Below are positions 29,035-38,696 of a DNA stretch of 54,013 bases, piece by piece. The notes below the pieces were generated by a model. That model saw only the letters and a list, made by a program, of their open reading frames with translations, had not been told where the DNA came from and searched no databases. Every line of letters starts with the position of its first letter. Position 1 is the stretch's first letter. The position numbers were made by a program, and so were the translations under genes. This stretch comes from Candidatus Neomarinimicrobiota bacterium (lineage in GTDB: Bacteria > Fidelibacterota > Marinisomatia > Marinisomatales > S15-B10). The stretch lies in NCBI GenBank assembly GCA_030743815.1, contig JASLRT010000023.1, positions 1 to 54,013 of the forward strand, written 5' to 3'.

Positions 29035-31920
29035 TCAATGGATGACTGATATCTTCAGAATTTTTTTCTCGGACTTGGCGCCTTGTGTAGCTTCCACATT
29101 AGCAAAGTAGAGACCGCTTTCAACTGTCTGTACATCCCAGACAATTTCATTGACTTCCCCCTGAACCAGGTCATCCATCGTTAGCTTCTCCACAAAGAAT
29201 CCGGCCACATCGTAGATGCGAATCTCCACCTTCTCCGCCGATTCCACAAAGACGCGAATCGTTGTTGACCCTTCCTGTACCGGATTTGGATAGTTGTAGG
29301 TACGATTGTTGTCCATCAGAGTGGCAGCGGGCTGGCGAGGTGACGGGAATGTAGCGACAAACTCAGCGCTGTGCGTGGGACTGCCGAGGTCCATGGGCCA
29401 CTCGTTTCCGCTGGTCTCCGCAGCATCATCAAACTGCCAGATGACTGATTCGGCAACAACGGCACTCTTCCCCTTGAATTCGGTCACCATCCTCAACTCG
29501 CTCTCCTTGCTGTTGGAGAGCCGATACCGTTCTCTCCCGCCCCAATCCACAACGACGATATCGCCCCCTTCTACTTGCAGCACAATTTCGGGATGAGCAT
29601 CACCGAAGAGGTCCCGCGCCAGCACGGCGGATGTGGCATGGAGATCGAGAGGAAAGCCGAATTCATGTGTCATGTTGCTATTGATGACATAGGCAGTACC
29701 ATCTGTGTCTGTGGCCAGAAATTCTAATCGGCCGTCTAAGTCTATATCCACTATACCTAACGAATTGAACAGAATCATCTGGAACCCGGTTTGACCTTCC
29801 CCATCCTCAGATGAATAGTGGAGACCGTAGTCCCGATGAACACTCGCAATCCCCGAGATTGGACTGCTTCCGTCATCTTGATAAGATAACTCCCACGCTA
29901 CACGGCGAAAAGGCTGCGTCACATCTATTACGTCTTCCACAATCGTCCATACAGAATCCTCAGTCATGTGTATTGATTTTCTGTTGACGAGTTGTTCATC
30001 ATAATATTCAAGCACAAGTTCATCTTCATCAGCAAAACCGTACAGCAATCCCGGCATGGTATCGTGGACTGTCTGCGTCCAAAGCAAGTCGAAGCCTCCC
30101 TCGCCACCGGCTGCGGGCGAAAAAAGGTGCAGATGGAGCGAATCACCCAAATCTTCCAGCGCCACCAGATGGGGACTCACTTCGTCGTTGGTGATGCAGA
30201 GTTGAAAGTCTTTACCGTGGAGCTTGTGAAATGCTCCTGTGACGATCGAGTCCGCCCCAGACCACCACAACGAATCTTTACCACCGATGATCTCCCGCTG
30301 ACCGTCTCCGTCAAAGTCATAGAAGAATTGGATGCCAAGCGAAGAGTCAGGAAATCCGTCGGTCACGAGAGAATTCTCCACGGAAAAAGTCATCGTCTTC
30401 CCTGCTACGGCAATGTTGTTGATTTCGATAAAGGAGTCGGCGCCGTTGTTGGCGCGTGTGTTGGGATAAGTGTCCGGACCGAAGGACGGCGGCTGATCGG
30501 CAAAGGCGGGGTTGGCGAGAGTGTACTGGGAATTCCCGTCAAACCACATATCCGACCAGAGACCGATGGAGGGGTCGGTGAAGATAAACAGAGACGGATA
30601 ACCAATGTCCTGCGCACCATCGGCCTCTTCCAGGTCAATGCCCCGGTGATCCCGGTCGATGTTCACGGCATAGCTTCCAAGCCCTTGCGCGATTTTCGAT
30701 TCATCGATATGCCAAATAAGAAGTCCCGAAGCGGGAAGACCGATGTCATAATCCGGGATTTTCGCAATGACTCCACTGGTTTCATCTATCCCTATATTAA
30801 CCGAATCCAACAGAATTTCGGCGTATGGTGGCATGATATTATCCGCGTCTCTATTCTTCCATCGCAGCGAATCAACATCTGCCGCACCAGAAACCCAGTT
30901 ATTGCGGTTCTCGATGAGAAAGTACTCGGAACCGTTAATCTCTGCCCGAACGATCTTGTCTGCCGCAGCATCCCGTGACAGCAATTCTACAACCGTTCCG
31001 GGCGTGACAGTTGTTGTTGTTTCCCACCCAGCCCAGATTCGCGTCCACGGATCGGGCGGCGCTGGAATGAGGCCGCGACCGTTGTTGGAACCCTGATCCA
31101 TAAGCGCAAAAACTCCAACGCCTGCGACGCCTTTCTCAATCTCCCAGAGGGGCGGCAAACCGATGGCGAAGCCCATCATGAGTGCAAACGTACCCGTGAG
31201 GCCGAACTGGTAATCGCACGGCTCATCGACACCGAAAAAAACCTCTTCAGCGATGTCGTATAAAAGATGGTTTTGTGTTTCAGGCAGGATGATACCGGAA
31301 GAAACTGAACTTCCATCAGGCAAGGTGATTTTATCAACGCTGAGTTGTTGCTGCAGAAATTCGGCATCTATGTATGTCGACGGTATATCTTCCGGTGTCG
31401 GATCAAGGAACGGCAGCGAAAAATCCTGCCCGATACCGGCGTGAAAAATGACCAACAGATCATAAGCATCATAATCTACCTCATCTTTTTCATAGGCCAG
31501 CTCTACAGCTTCGCGGAAAAACTCAGCCATCTGTTCATCCTGTAACTCTTCCCCAGCATACGGATGATACTCACTCAGCATCATGCTCATTTCATAGCTC
31601 CCTTCCGGATCTTGCGGCATGATTTTGGAGCCGTCGAGATCGATACCGAATCTGCCACGAGAGACATTTCTGAAGTAGTTGTCCACCGCTTCGATCTGGG
31701 CGTGAAAATAGTCTCTATTGTGAGGCGGCGGATCTATGGTGTAGCCGCCGCAGCCATCGCCCGACAGGACCTCAAGAAATCGACCGTCGCCCGTCGAACT
31801 AATACTGTTATCTTGTGGAAACGAAACGCGGAGTGCAAGAATCTTCACCTCATCGTGCGTCAGAACAAGTTGTGCAAAGAGGGGAGAGAGAAGAAAAAAA
31901 CAGAGAGCTGATCGTTTCAA
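29035..31920 (-). CDS. Secreted M6-like protein without the zinc motif, with type IX-style C-terminal sorting domain
   Basis: A 961-residue exported protein (signal peptide about 1-16). Residues about 60-340 follow the M6 (immune inhibitor A) protease layout: LLVIFHAGIGQD, IYSP-less linker, then GLTGTFALMMGFAIGLPPLW and GVGVFALMDQGSNNG. In active M6 enzymes the first of these contains HExxH; here that place is LMMGF (247-251), so catalytic and zinc residues are gone. FG-GAP/VCBS-like stretches (DFDGDGQREIIGG, DIDLDGRLEFLATD) occur in the middle. The C-terminus has YNYPNPVQEGSTTIRV and SGLYFANVEATQG, the pattern of a type IX secretion sorting domain. A PorV-like gene lies directly upstream. 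Probably a secreted surface or binding protein rather than a protease. Confidence 0.8.
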   Translation of the reverse strand: MKRSALCFFLLSPLFAQLVLTHDEVKILALRVSFPQDNSISSTGDGRFLEVLSGDGCGGYTIDPPPHNRDYFHAQIEAVDNYFRNVSRGRFGIDLDGSKIMPQDPEGSYEMSMMLSEYHPYAGEELQDEQMAEFFREAVELAYEKDEVDYDAYDLLVIFHAGIGQDFSLPFLDPTPEDIPSTYIDAEFLQQQLSVDKITLPDGSSVSSGIILPETQNHLLYDIAEEVFFGVDEPCDYQFGLTGTFALMMGFAIGLPPLWEIEKGVAGVGVFALMDQGSNNGRGLIPAPPDPWTRIWAGWETTTTVTPGTVVELLSRDAAADKIVRAEINGSEYFLIENRNNWVSGAADVDSLRWKNRDADNIMPPYAEILLDSVNIGIDETSGVIAKIPDYDIGLPASGLLIWHIDESKIAQGLGSYAVNIDRDHRGIDLEEADGAQDIGYPSLFIFTDPSIGLWSDMWFDGNSQYTLANPAFADQPPSFGPDTYPNTRANNGADSFIEINNIAVAGKTMTFSVENSLVTDGFPDSSLGIQFFYDFDGDGQREIIGGKDSLWWSGADSIVTGAFHKLHGKDFQLCITNDEVSPHLVALEDLGDSLHLHLFSPAAGGEGGFDLLWTQTVHDTMPGLLYGFADEDELVLEYYDEQLVNRKSIHMTEDSVWTIVEDVIDVTQPFRRVAWELSYQDDGSSPISGIASVHRDYGLHYSSEDGEGQTGFQMILFNSLGIVDIDLDGRLEFLATDTDGTAYVINSNMTHEFGFPLDLHATSAVLARDLFGDAHPEIVLQVEGGDIVVVDWGGRERYRLSNSKESELRMVTEFKGKSAVVAESVIWQFDDAAETSGNEWPMDLGSPTHSAEFVATFPSPRQPAATLMDNNRTYNYPNPVQEGSTTIRVFVESAEKVEIRIYDVAGFFVEKLTMDDLVQGEVNEIVWDVQTVESGLYFANVEATQGAKSEKKILKISVIH

Positions 31921-31928
31921 GACTATTT

Positions 31929-31963
31929 ACAAAAAAGTCCTGTAATCACGGATCACAGGACTT
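31929..31963 (-). terminator. Intrinsic terminator downstream of porV-like gene
   Basis: On the minus strand AAGTCCTGT (31963-31955) pairs perfectly with ACAGGACTT (31943-31935) around an 11-base loop, and the stem runs directly into a T-tract (31936-31931). It lies between the PorV-like gene and the M6-like gene, so the latter may be reached only by readthrough or have its own start within the 66-base gap. Confidence 0.8.
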
Positions 31964-31986
31964 CATCACCATTGTCAGAGATCCTG

Positions 31987-33315
31987 TCAGAACTCCATGT
32001 TAAGGGAAAACCGCATCGTATTTGTGAGCGGATGGCCGGGCTCACCCAGAGTGAATCCGGCGTCAAAGCCATATCTCCCCACGCGGAGTCCGATACCGAA
32101 TGTAGGATTACTGATCTTGCCGGTCTTATCGTAGTAGTATCCCGCTCTCAGGGCAAAGTACCTTGAATACCAGTATTCGGCTCCAAGGTTAATAACCAGT
32201 TCATCCAACTCACTCCGGAAACTTCTCTGCTTGCCTGAACCAACTTCCAATTCGCCAGCATCGTTATATTTACCGTAGGCGGCATCGCTCCATTCGACGT
32301 TAGTCGCCGTCCAGTTGCCATCGCTATCCTGAGTATAACCGCCGATCTTGCCATCTGTCGTGCCGTTCTTTCCGGGCCTGTCGATGTCGCCACCCAAAAG
32401 CCAATCGTCAAGCCAAGAGGTAAAGATGCCGAGATAGATCGGGTCAGTATGAGCAATCTCTCTCTGACCTTTTTCATTATACTCCCCGCTCGGTCCAATG
32501 TAGGTTCCATCTTTATCGAAGTAGCCAACTTTGCCATCGCTGTCCCAATCCATATCCGGGTAGGATGCCACCAGCATTTTATCGATATCCATGACAAAAT
32601 TCAATTTGTTGAACTCAGTATCAACGAGGCGGTAATTCAGACCCAAAGTAAAGTTTGTCGGCATCGGATCGGCCTGCGCTTCATCAATAAAAGAGATCCT
32701 GGGTCCGATGTTTGTTACGGTCATTCCAAGATCCATGCGGGTAGACCAGAGAGACTGCTTCAATAGCGCAAAATCAAACGCAAAATCTGTTGTAACACCC
32801 TTGCCCTTTTCAGCACCGGCGCCTATTTCGGCAAGTTTCTGATGCAGAATCTTCACGTTCAGCCCGATGGCCGTATTCCTGGAGATAAAAGCTCCGTAAG
32901 ATCCGGTAGCCGCAAACATGAAACTCGTAAAGGTACCGAGGTTTTCTCCCTGTTCATCGGTACGTGTCTGCTCTCCAAGATTGAGGAAGATAATGTGGCC
33001 TCCAAGAGTCCCGAGATTAGGGACGTGATGCCGGAACGCCATAAACTCATAGTACATGTCGGATACGAGATTGGGGAGCCAGTTTACGTGCATGAGGGCG
33101 ATTTCACTTTTCTGCAGGAATGCCAGCCCGGCGGGATTCCAATAACTGGCGTAAGCATCATTAGCCACTGCTACCTGAGCTTCTCCCATACCGCCCGCGC
33201 GTGCTCCCGGTGAAATCAGCAGAAACAGGGCGCCTGCTTCGCTGACGGCTGAAAGGTTACCCGTCAAAACAGTCAAAACCACCAATATTGAGGTAAATTG
33301 CCTCTTCATGAACAA
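31987..33315 (-). CDS. PorV/PorQ-family outer membrane protein
   Basis: A 442-residue exported beta-barrel protein. After the signal peptide the N-terminus ALFLLISPGARAGGMGEAQVAVANDAYASYWNPAGLAF carries the hallmark of the PorV/PorQ (UPF0164-like) family, with the SPGARAxGMG box and the YWNPAGL turn. In type IX secretion PorV shuttles cargo carrying C-terminal sorting domains. An acidic DSDGKVGYFDKDG / GTTDGKIGGYTQDSDG insert (about 255-330) has calcium-loop-like spacing. The barrel ends in phenylalanine (LNMEF). A terminator follows, and a gene for a protein with a sorting domain comes next, which fits its role. Confidence 0.85.
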   Translation of the reverse strand: MFMKRQFTSILVVLTVLTGNLSAVSEAGALFLLISPGARAGGMGEAQVAVANDAYASYWNPAGLAFLQKSEIALMHVNWLPNLVSDMYYEFMAFRHHVPNLGTLGGHIIFLNLGEQTRTDEQGENLGTFTSFMFAATGSYGAFISRNTAIGLNVKILHQKLAEIGAGAEKGKGVTTDFAFDFALLKQSLWSTRMDLGMTVTNIGPRISFIDEAQADPMPTNFTLGLNYRLVDTEFNKLNFVMDIDKMLVASYPDMDWDSDGKVGYFDKDGTYIGPSGEYNEKGQREIAHTDPIYLGIFTSWLDDWLLGGDIDRPGKNGTTDGKIGGYTQDSDGNWTATNVEWSDAAYGKYNDAGELEVGSGKQRSFRSELDELVINLGAEYWYSRYFALRAGYYYDKTGKISNPTFGIGLRVGRYGFDAGFTLGEPGHPLTNTMRFSLNMEF

Positions 33316-33468
33316 ACCGTTAAACTCGCTTCATCTCATTCAGTTCCGTCAAGATACCGTCGGTTAATGTGCGGCGAATATATCTTCGCGACATCCATTT
33401 ATCAAGAAATAGAATTTTGCCACTTGCGATTTCATTAACATAATTCTGAAAGGCAGCTGACATTTTCG

Positions 33469-35289
33469 TCACATCCCCCCCACCAGACTCAGCGATATAG
33501 CCGGTATATAGGTGATAGCTAATACAGCGATCAACAGGATTATGAAAAAGGGGAGAGTTGCCGTATACACCTCCGGCATCGACTTATCAAATCTATAGGC
33601 AGAGAGGAACAAATTCATCCCTACCGGAGGCGTTAGATAACCCAACTCAAGATTAGCCAGAAAAATAACCGCCATATGAACCGGATCGATCCCAAAATGG
33701 ACGCCCATCGGTTCGATGAGCGGTACGACGACAATAATGGCTGAAAAGATGTCCATGAGGCACCCGACGATTAAGAGGAGAATATTGAGCGTCAGGAGAA
33801 AGACATACTTGCTCTGAATATTCTCCTTTACCCAATCGAGTGCAATGAGAGGCACCTGAGCATCTACGAGATAGTTGGTGAGGCCCATGGCTACGCCCAG
33901 AATAATTAGTACACCGCCTACCAAGGTTGCACAATCGACGATCACTCCCGGGATGTCGTTGAGTTTGACATCCTTATAGATGATAGTCTCCACGAATAAG
34001 ACGTAAACCACCGTGAATGCGGCCACTTCAACCAGCGTCGTAAATCCGCCAAATATACCTACAAGGATCATAAACGGAATCGCCACTTCCCACTTCGCCC
34101 GCCACAGCGCTACAAAGGCTTTTCTGGCCTCAAAAGGCTTACGCTTAACACCGGATTTAAATCCTTGCCTGACGCCCCAGGCCGCCACGACAGCCACCAG
34201 AAGCGTCCCCGGTAAAATACCCGCCAGAAAGATTTTGTTTATAGCAACACCGGCTGTAACACCATAAATGATAGCTGGCAGACTCGGTGGAAACAGAAGT
34301 CCGAGGGATCCCGAAACAGTGATCAGGCCGATGGAGAATCTCATAGAATAATTCTCGGCGCGGAGCATAGGCAGAAGGAGACCGCCGAGGGCGAGAATAG
34401 TCACCCCAGAACCACCGGTAAGGGTAGTAAAGAATCCGCACAGCACTGTTACCATTACGGGCGTGCCGCCGGGCATCCAGCCAAACCAGTGACGGAAAAC
34501 TTCAATCATCCGTTTCGAGGCACCGCTTTCAGCCAAAATATATCCTGCCAGTGTAAAGAGCGGAATAGTCGGCAGTGTGGGAGAGACGACAATCCTGTAC
34601 ATTTCGACGGGGATGGCCGCAATAGGGACCGCGTCGTTCCAGAAGAAAAGAACAGCAAGTCCTCCAAGTCCTATGAACAGAGGTGCACCAAACACGATCG
34701 CTGTGAGGAGCGCAATGACACCGCCCCAAACTACGAAGGAGATGCGCAGCGATTCACCGAGCCCAATTGCCCCTATGACGATCACCACAAAAATCATGAG
34801 CGCCCGCCACATCATGTCTTTCCTGCTCGCCTTGAAGATTTCGAGCCCGATGAGAAAGAAACCGAGCGGCATAATGGATTGTATCACCCAAATCGGGACC
34901 CCGGGAAGAACGTCTCTAGGATAGGATGCCTCCACGCGAACCATCTGGAAACTGGCCCACGCCAAGAGAACAGTCACCGTGATCGTGACCGTCTTTGCAA
35001 ACCAGTACTTCGGTCCGCCGGGCGCTTCCTCCGGCACTTCAACTGGTTTGGTCAACGATAGCAATTTCCCACGTCGCGCCGCTAGAATGGCACCCAGAAA
35101 CCCGATCCAGAGCGTCATATGCTGTACAATAACGGCTGATCCAGGAACGCCTTGAATTCTGAAAAGGCGCGTCACAGCCTCAATAGAGGGGAGAAAAGCC
35201 ATCGCCAGAAGGGCGGCCATGGCAAGAACGTCTTCCCAATGTCCGACGGTCTTGGACCAGAATTGCGAGGAACGTTCGCTGTTCTTCAT
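33469..35289 (-). CDS. TRAP transporter fused small and large permease (DctQM-like)
   Basis: A 606-residue inner-membrane protein. Residues about 20-170 hold four helices like the DctQ small permease (IVQHMTLWIGFLGAILAARRGKLL). Residues about 180-606 hold the DctM large permease with PLFTLAGYILAESGAS, TGGSGVTILALGGLLLP, SGSLGLLFPPSLPAIIYG and LGYLTPPVGMNLF. Such QM fusions are common in TRAP systems. The ATG overlaps the stop of the binding-protein gene by 4 bases. The TRAP system imports a substrate using an ion gradient; the substrate is unknown. Confidence 0.93.
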   Translation of the reverse strand: MKNSERSSQFWSKTVGHWEDVLAMAALLAMAFLPSIEAVTRLFRIQGVPGSAVIVQHMTLWIGFLGAILAARRGKLLSLTKPVEVPEEAPGGPKYWFAKTVTITVTVLLAWASFQMVRVEASYPRDVLPGVPIWVIQSIMPLGFFLIGLEIFKASRKDMMWRALMIFVVIVIGAIGLGESLRISFVVWGGVIALLTAIVFGAPLFIGLGGLAVLFFWNDAVPIAAIPVEMYRIVVSPTLPTIPLFTLAGYILAESGASKRMIEVFRHWFGWMPGGTPVMVTVLCGFFTTLTGGSGVTILALGGLLLPMLRAENYSMRFSIGLITVSGSLGLLFPPSLPAIIYGVTAGVAINKIFLAGILPGTLLVAVVAAWGVRQGFKSGVKRKPFEARKAFVALWRAKWEVAIPFMILVGIFGGFTTLVEVAAFTVVYVLFVETIIYKDVKLNDIPGVIVDCATLVGGVLIILGVAMGLTNYLVDAQVPLIALDWVKENIQSKYVFLLTLNILLLIVGCLMDIFSAIIVVVPLIEPMGVHFGIDPVHMAVIFLANLELGYLTPPVGMNLFLSAYRFDKSMPEVYTATLPFFIILLIAVLAITYIPAISLSLVGGM

Positions 35290-36320
35290 TTCTCTCCGCT
35301 TTGAAGCGCCTTAGTTTCCTTTAGTTCATTCTTCAGCTCGATAGCGCGATCGAATATATCTTCGGGGACCAAAGTCCCCCGAATGTGGGGATAGAAAGAA
35401 GTCGTCAATTGGACCCACTGTTCTCTTTCTTCCAATTTCAGATGATTCACGATCAGACCGTGTTCGCCCATTACTGCCAGAGCATTTTCCACTTCAGGAA
35501 CGAGACTTCTCGCTTCACTTTCGACTTCAGCACCAATCCTCACAATGTCTTCGTGATATTCCGGCGGTATGGAATTCCAGATTCTGTCGCTGAGAATGAT
35601 GGCGCCGATGATAGGGCCCCATTTCAGATCCAGCATGTTGGGTGCCAGAGAAAACCATTGAAATGACAGTGCCGCCAAAGGCGTTGTAGAAAAAGCGTCG
35701 ATGATGCCCGTCTGAAGCGATGGCAGAATATCAACAGACGAAAGCGGCACAGGGTGAAATCCTGCCGTTTTCCACAGTTCAGCGGTATAGTAGTCGCCCG
35801 CCCAGGTAAAAATGCGCAACTTCCTTAATTCTTTCGGCACCATTATAGGCTCTTTGGTAAACCAATAGGCCCAGCCGATATCCGCCCAGCTCAAGACTCT
35901 GAAACCACCTTTTTTCAATGCAGCGAAGAGCTGTGGTGAAAGCGCTTGACGTATAGTGTCGAGATCCTCAAAAGAATCGACTAGCATGGGGATGTAAAAA
36001 ACATTCATATCCCTCGAGATTTCGGTAAGTCCTTCAATAGTGACTGCGGCGGCGTGTATCTGACCGATCCTTATCTTCCGGATCATGTCTCTCTCATCTC
36101 CTGCGATACCGCCGGGATAGATTCGGAGAACGACATTCCCATCCGTCGCTTCATGCCATCTGTGACCCATGTCTATCAGAAGCTGGTGCCATAAGGAACC
36201 GTCCGGTGCAAGGGTAGCCATCTTAACAATGATTTTTTTTCCCTGCGCTGTCCAAGGTATCAGAAGGAACAGAAGCAGTAGAACGGTGCGTCGCAAGATA
36301 TCAGAAGAACAGCTCATCAA
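35286..36320 (-). CDS. TRAP transporter substrate-binding protein (TatP/DctP type)
   Basis: A 344-residue periplasmic binding protein. The signal peptide ends about residue 26, then KIIVKMATLAPDGSLWHQLL begins the DctP fold. GGIAGDERDMIRKIRIGQIHAA, LRKLRIFTWAGDYY and LQTGIIDAFSTTPLAAL are family features. DctP proteins usually have an Arg that holds the substrate carboxylate; here the region LRIFTW lacks the usual R-x-x-x-S-P, so the ligand may not be a simple carboxylate (inference). It lies between tatT and the fused permease, and the whole set overlaps by 4-20 bases, indicating one operon. Confidence 0.9.
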   Translation of the reverse strand: MMSCSSDILRRTVLLLLFLLIPWTAQGKKIIVKMATLAPDGSLWHQLLIDMGHRWHEATDGNVVLRIYPGGIAGDERDMIRKIRIGQIHAAAVTIEGLTEISRDMNVFYIPMLVDSFEDLDTIRQALSPQLFAALKKGGFRVLSWADIGWAYWFTKEPIMVPKELRKLRIFTWAGDYYTAELWKTAGFHPVPLSSVDILPSLQTGIIDAFSTTPLAALSFQWFSLAPNMLDLKWGPIIGAIILSDRIWNSIPPEYHEDIVRIGAEVESEARSLVPEVENALAVMGEHGLIVNHLKLEEREQWVQLTTSFYPHIRGTLVPEDIFDRAIELKNELKETKALQSGEK

Positions 36321-37236
36321 CCCGTCCCTTCAACCAGCGTGCGCGTTCTTGGGTCAGAATGTTAGCCAATCGTGACGATGGATCTTCGTCCACATCTATA
36401 GCCAGAGCGCGATCCAGCAAAGAGATAAACTGTCCCCTATCCTGCTTCGTCACACAAATTGACTCAGCGTAAGAGACAAAGACAGAGGCACGTTTTCCTT
36501 GCGATAGTTCCAGAGCCCTCTCATAGTGGGCTATCGCCTCAACTTCAGCGTCACTCCCTCCACCGGGGCGACTTAATGCGTAAGAGAACATTAGCTCATG
36601 AAGTGCTCCATTGTCAAAACTCTCATCCAGTGCCAGTGCGCGCTCGAGGAGATAGCCGACGTTAGGTAGTTCAATAATAGCGGCGGGAACATCTTTCGAG
36701 GCGGAGATAAGGCTTCCCCAGGCGGCGGCTGTCCAATATAGCAGAGGGACATTTTCCTTTCCTACCTTTAACAGTGTCTTCTCAGGCTCAGCATTGTACG
36801 CGTCCGAAAAACCGGGGTACTTGACTTCCAGTGCACGAAAGGCATACCCCTTAGCCCGCCGTAACAGTTTCCTTGCTCGTCTCGTAATACGCATCGATTC
36901 CTGGACATCAACTGACATTGCCAGTTCCGCATCACGCATCACGAATGCATAGCCGTATATCGTGAATGCCTGAGAAGTCGAAAGGAGAAGGTCTGCATTG
37001 TCAGGCGACTGCTGGATCATCAACTCCATCAGCTTGAGATTTGTCGGCATCGACTCTCTTACGAGTTCCGGATCATTCTCTGTCAGGTAGATCTTATCGA
37101 TACCGCCAAACGAGTTCATCAGGCTTGCTATCGCGGCGTTCTTTATCAGGGAACAGCTGGAGGTAAAAAGAAGTAGTGAGGAAAGTAGGATCAGTCTCAC
37201 GGTCTGATTTAGCTGGTGGTGAGTCGGTTGTGGCAT
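36301..37236 (-). CDS. TatT-type TRAP transporter tetratricopeptide lipoprotein
   Basis: A 311-residue lipoprotein: the signal peptide ends in the lipobox LFTSSC. A helical-repeat protein follows, with KLMELMIQQSPDNADLLLSTSQAF and LLYWTAAAWGSLISAS, typical of the TatT component of Treponema-type TPR-associated TRAP transporters. In that system TatT trimers bind the TatP binding protein at the membrane and may hand over hydrophobic ligands. The gene overlaps the binding-protein gene by 20 bases, as expected for partners. Assignment rests on this order and the sequence pattern. Confidence 0.85.
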   Translation of the reverse strand: MPQPTHHQLNQTVRLILLSSLLLFTSSCSLIKNAAIASLMNSFGGIDKIYLTENDPELVRESMPTNLKLMELMIQQSPDNADLLLSTSQAFTIYGYAFVMRDAELAMSVDVQESMRITRRARKLLRRAKGYAFRALEVKYPGFSDAYNAEPEKTLLKVGKENVPLLYWTAAAWGSLISASKDVPAAIIELPNVGYLLERALALDESFDNGALHELMFSYALSRPGGGSDAEVEAIAHYERALELSQGKRASVFVSYAESICVTKQDRGQFISLLDRALAIDVDEDPSSRLANILTQERARWLKGRVDELFF

Positions 37237-37253
37237 GATACCCGGAAGATCAG

Positions 37254-38567
37254 TTATGTCCTGAGATCGGGATAGAGAGGAAATCGACCGGTCAGTTCCT
37301 TCACCTCCTGCCGTATAGTCAACTGCACTGCACTATCATCGGGAGCAGAGATGATCCGGCCGATCATTTTGGCGATCTGCTGCATTTCATCCACTCCCAT
37401 CCTTCTCGTAGTTATCGCCGGCGTTCCTACTCGGATGCCGCTGGTAACCATGGGACTTCTCTCATCATACGGTACCATATTCTTATTCACGGTGATACCT
37501 GCCGTCTCGAGAGATTTTTCAGCTGCCTTGCCAGTGATATTCTTATCTGTGAGATCAACGAGTATCACGTGCGTGTCAGTGCCACCGCTCACCAGTTTGA
37601 AATCGAGCTGGAGCAGTGTTTCAGCCATCGTTTTCGCATTCTTCACGATCTGTGCACAGTAGTCGCGGAACTCCGGCTGCAGAGCTTCCCCGAAAGCCAC
37701 AGCTTTAGCCGCTATGATATGCATGAGCGGGCCTCCCTGAATCCCCGGCATCACGTTGGAATCGATCAGTTCCGACACCATCTTCACCCTTCCCGATTTG
37801 GGTGCCACCATTCCCCACGTGTTCTCCCAATCCTTACCCATAAGGATCAGTCCACCTCTCGGACCTCGGAGGGTTTTGTGGGTTGTGGACGTCACCACAT
37901 GACAGTACGGCCACGGGCTGGGATGAATTCCTGTGGCAACGAGCCCCGCCGGATGGGCAATGTCCGCCAGCAAAAAAGCGCCCACCGCATCAGCAACTTC
38001 GCGGTATTTCTCAAATTCGATGTTTCGCGGATAGGCGCTCCCTCCGCAAATAATGAGTTTCGGTTTTTCCTGTTTCGCGTTCTTGAGGAGTTTGTCAAAA
38101 TCAACTCGGCCGGACTCCTTCTCCACCTGATAGGAGACTACATCGAACAGTCGCCCCGAAAAATTGACGGGGCTTCCGTGGGTGAGATGACCACCGTGTG
38201 AAAGGTCGAGACCCATGATAACATCACCCGGTTTCAGGAAAGTAAAATAGGCGGCCATATTGGCCTGGGATCCGGAATGCGGCTGCACATTGGCATATTC
38301 AGCGTCAAAAAGTTTCTTGACCCGATCCCGCGCGATATCTTCCGCCACGTCGACCCATTCACAACCGCCGTAGTAGCGCCGCCCCGGATACCCTTCCGCG
38401 TATTTGTTGGTCATAACACCGCCGGCCGCCTCCAACACAGCATAACTGACAAAATTCTCCGAAGCAATTAATTCAAGTGTCTTGTGCTCCCGGTCAGTTT
38501 CGCGCTGAACCGAATCATAAACATCGGGGTCGCTATGCTTCAGATTTTCGTAAAAACTACCTGCCAT
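37254..38567 (-). CDS. glyA: Serine hydroxymethyltransferase
   Basis: About 437 residues of PLP-dependent serine hydroxymethyltransferase, converting serine and tetrahydrofolate to glycine and methylene-THF. [34 protein letters not shown] and [15 protein letters not shown] (PLP-lysine 231 in this numbering) are diagnostic. I start at ATG 38567 with GGATTGGA just upstream; a TTG at 38576 would add three residues. Glycine/serine one-carbon metabolism is not otherwise represented nearby. Confidence 0.97.
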   Translation of the reverse strand: MAGSFYENLKHSDPDVYDSVQRETDREHKTLELIASENFVSYAVLEAAGGVMTNKYAEGYPGRRYYGGCEWVDVAEDIARDRVKKLFDAEYANVQPHSGSQANMAAYFTFLKPGDVIMGLDLSHGGHLTHGSPVNFSGRLFDVVSYQVEKESGRVDFDKLLKNAKQEKPKLIICGGSAYPRNIEFEKYREVADAVGAFLLADIAHPAGLVATGIHPSPWPYCHVVTSTTHKTLRGPRGGLILMGKDWENTWGMVAPKSGRVKMVSELIDSNVMPGIQGGPLMHIIAAKAVAFGEALQPEFRDYCAQIVKNAKTMAETLLQLDFKLVSGGTDTHVILVDLTDKNITGKAAEKSLETAGITVNKNMVPYDERSPMVTSGIRVGTPAITTRRMGVDEMQQIAKMIGRIISAPDDSAVQLTIRQEVKELTGRFPLYPDLRT

Positions 38568-38696
38568 TGATTCCAATCCCAGTTATAATCTCAATCAACA
38601 GAAATGCAAAATATCTTCGCCTAATAAAAATGCCGGACAGAATCCAGCACTCACATTACGCTTCATATCAGCTTTTTCGAAGAGAAAGATGAACTC

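Noticed and set aside
29992-30978. 328-residue open frame on the plus strand
   Set aside because: Lies wholly antisense to the M6-like gene, has no recognisable domain and is a by-product of codon bias on the opposite strand.
33370-33405. Hairpin GCGAA/TTCGC in the gap upstream of the porV-like gene, considered as a terminator
   Set aside because: Only five pairs and no T-run in the direction of the TRAP transporter or porV transcripts.
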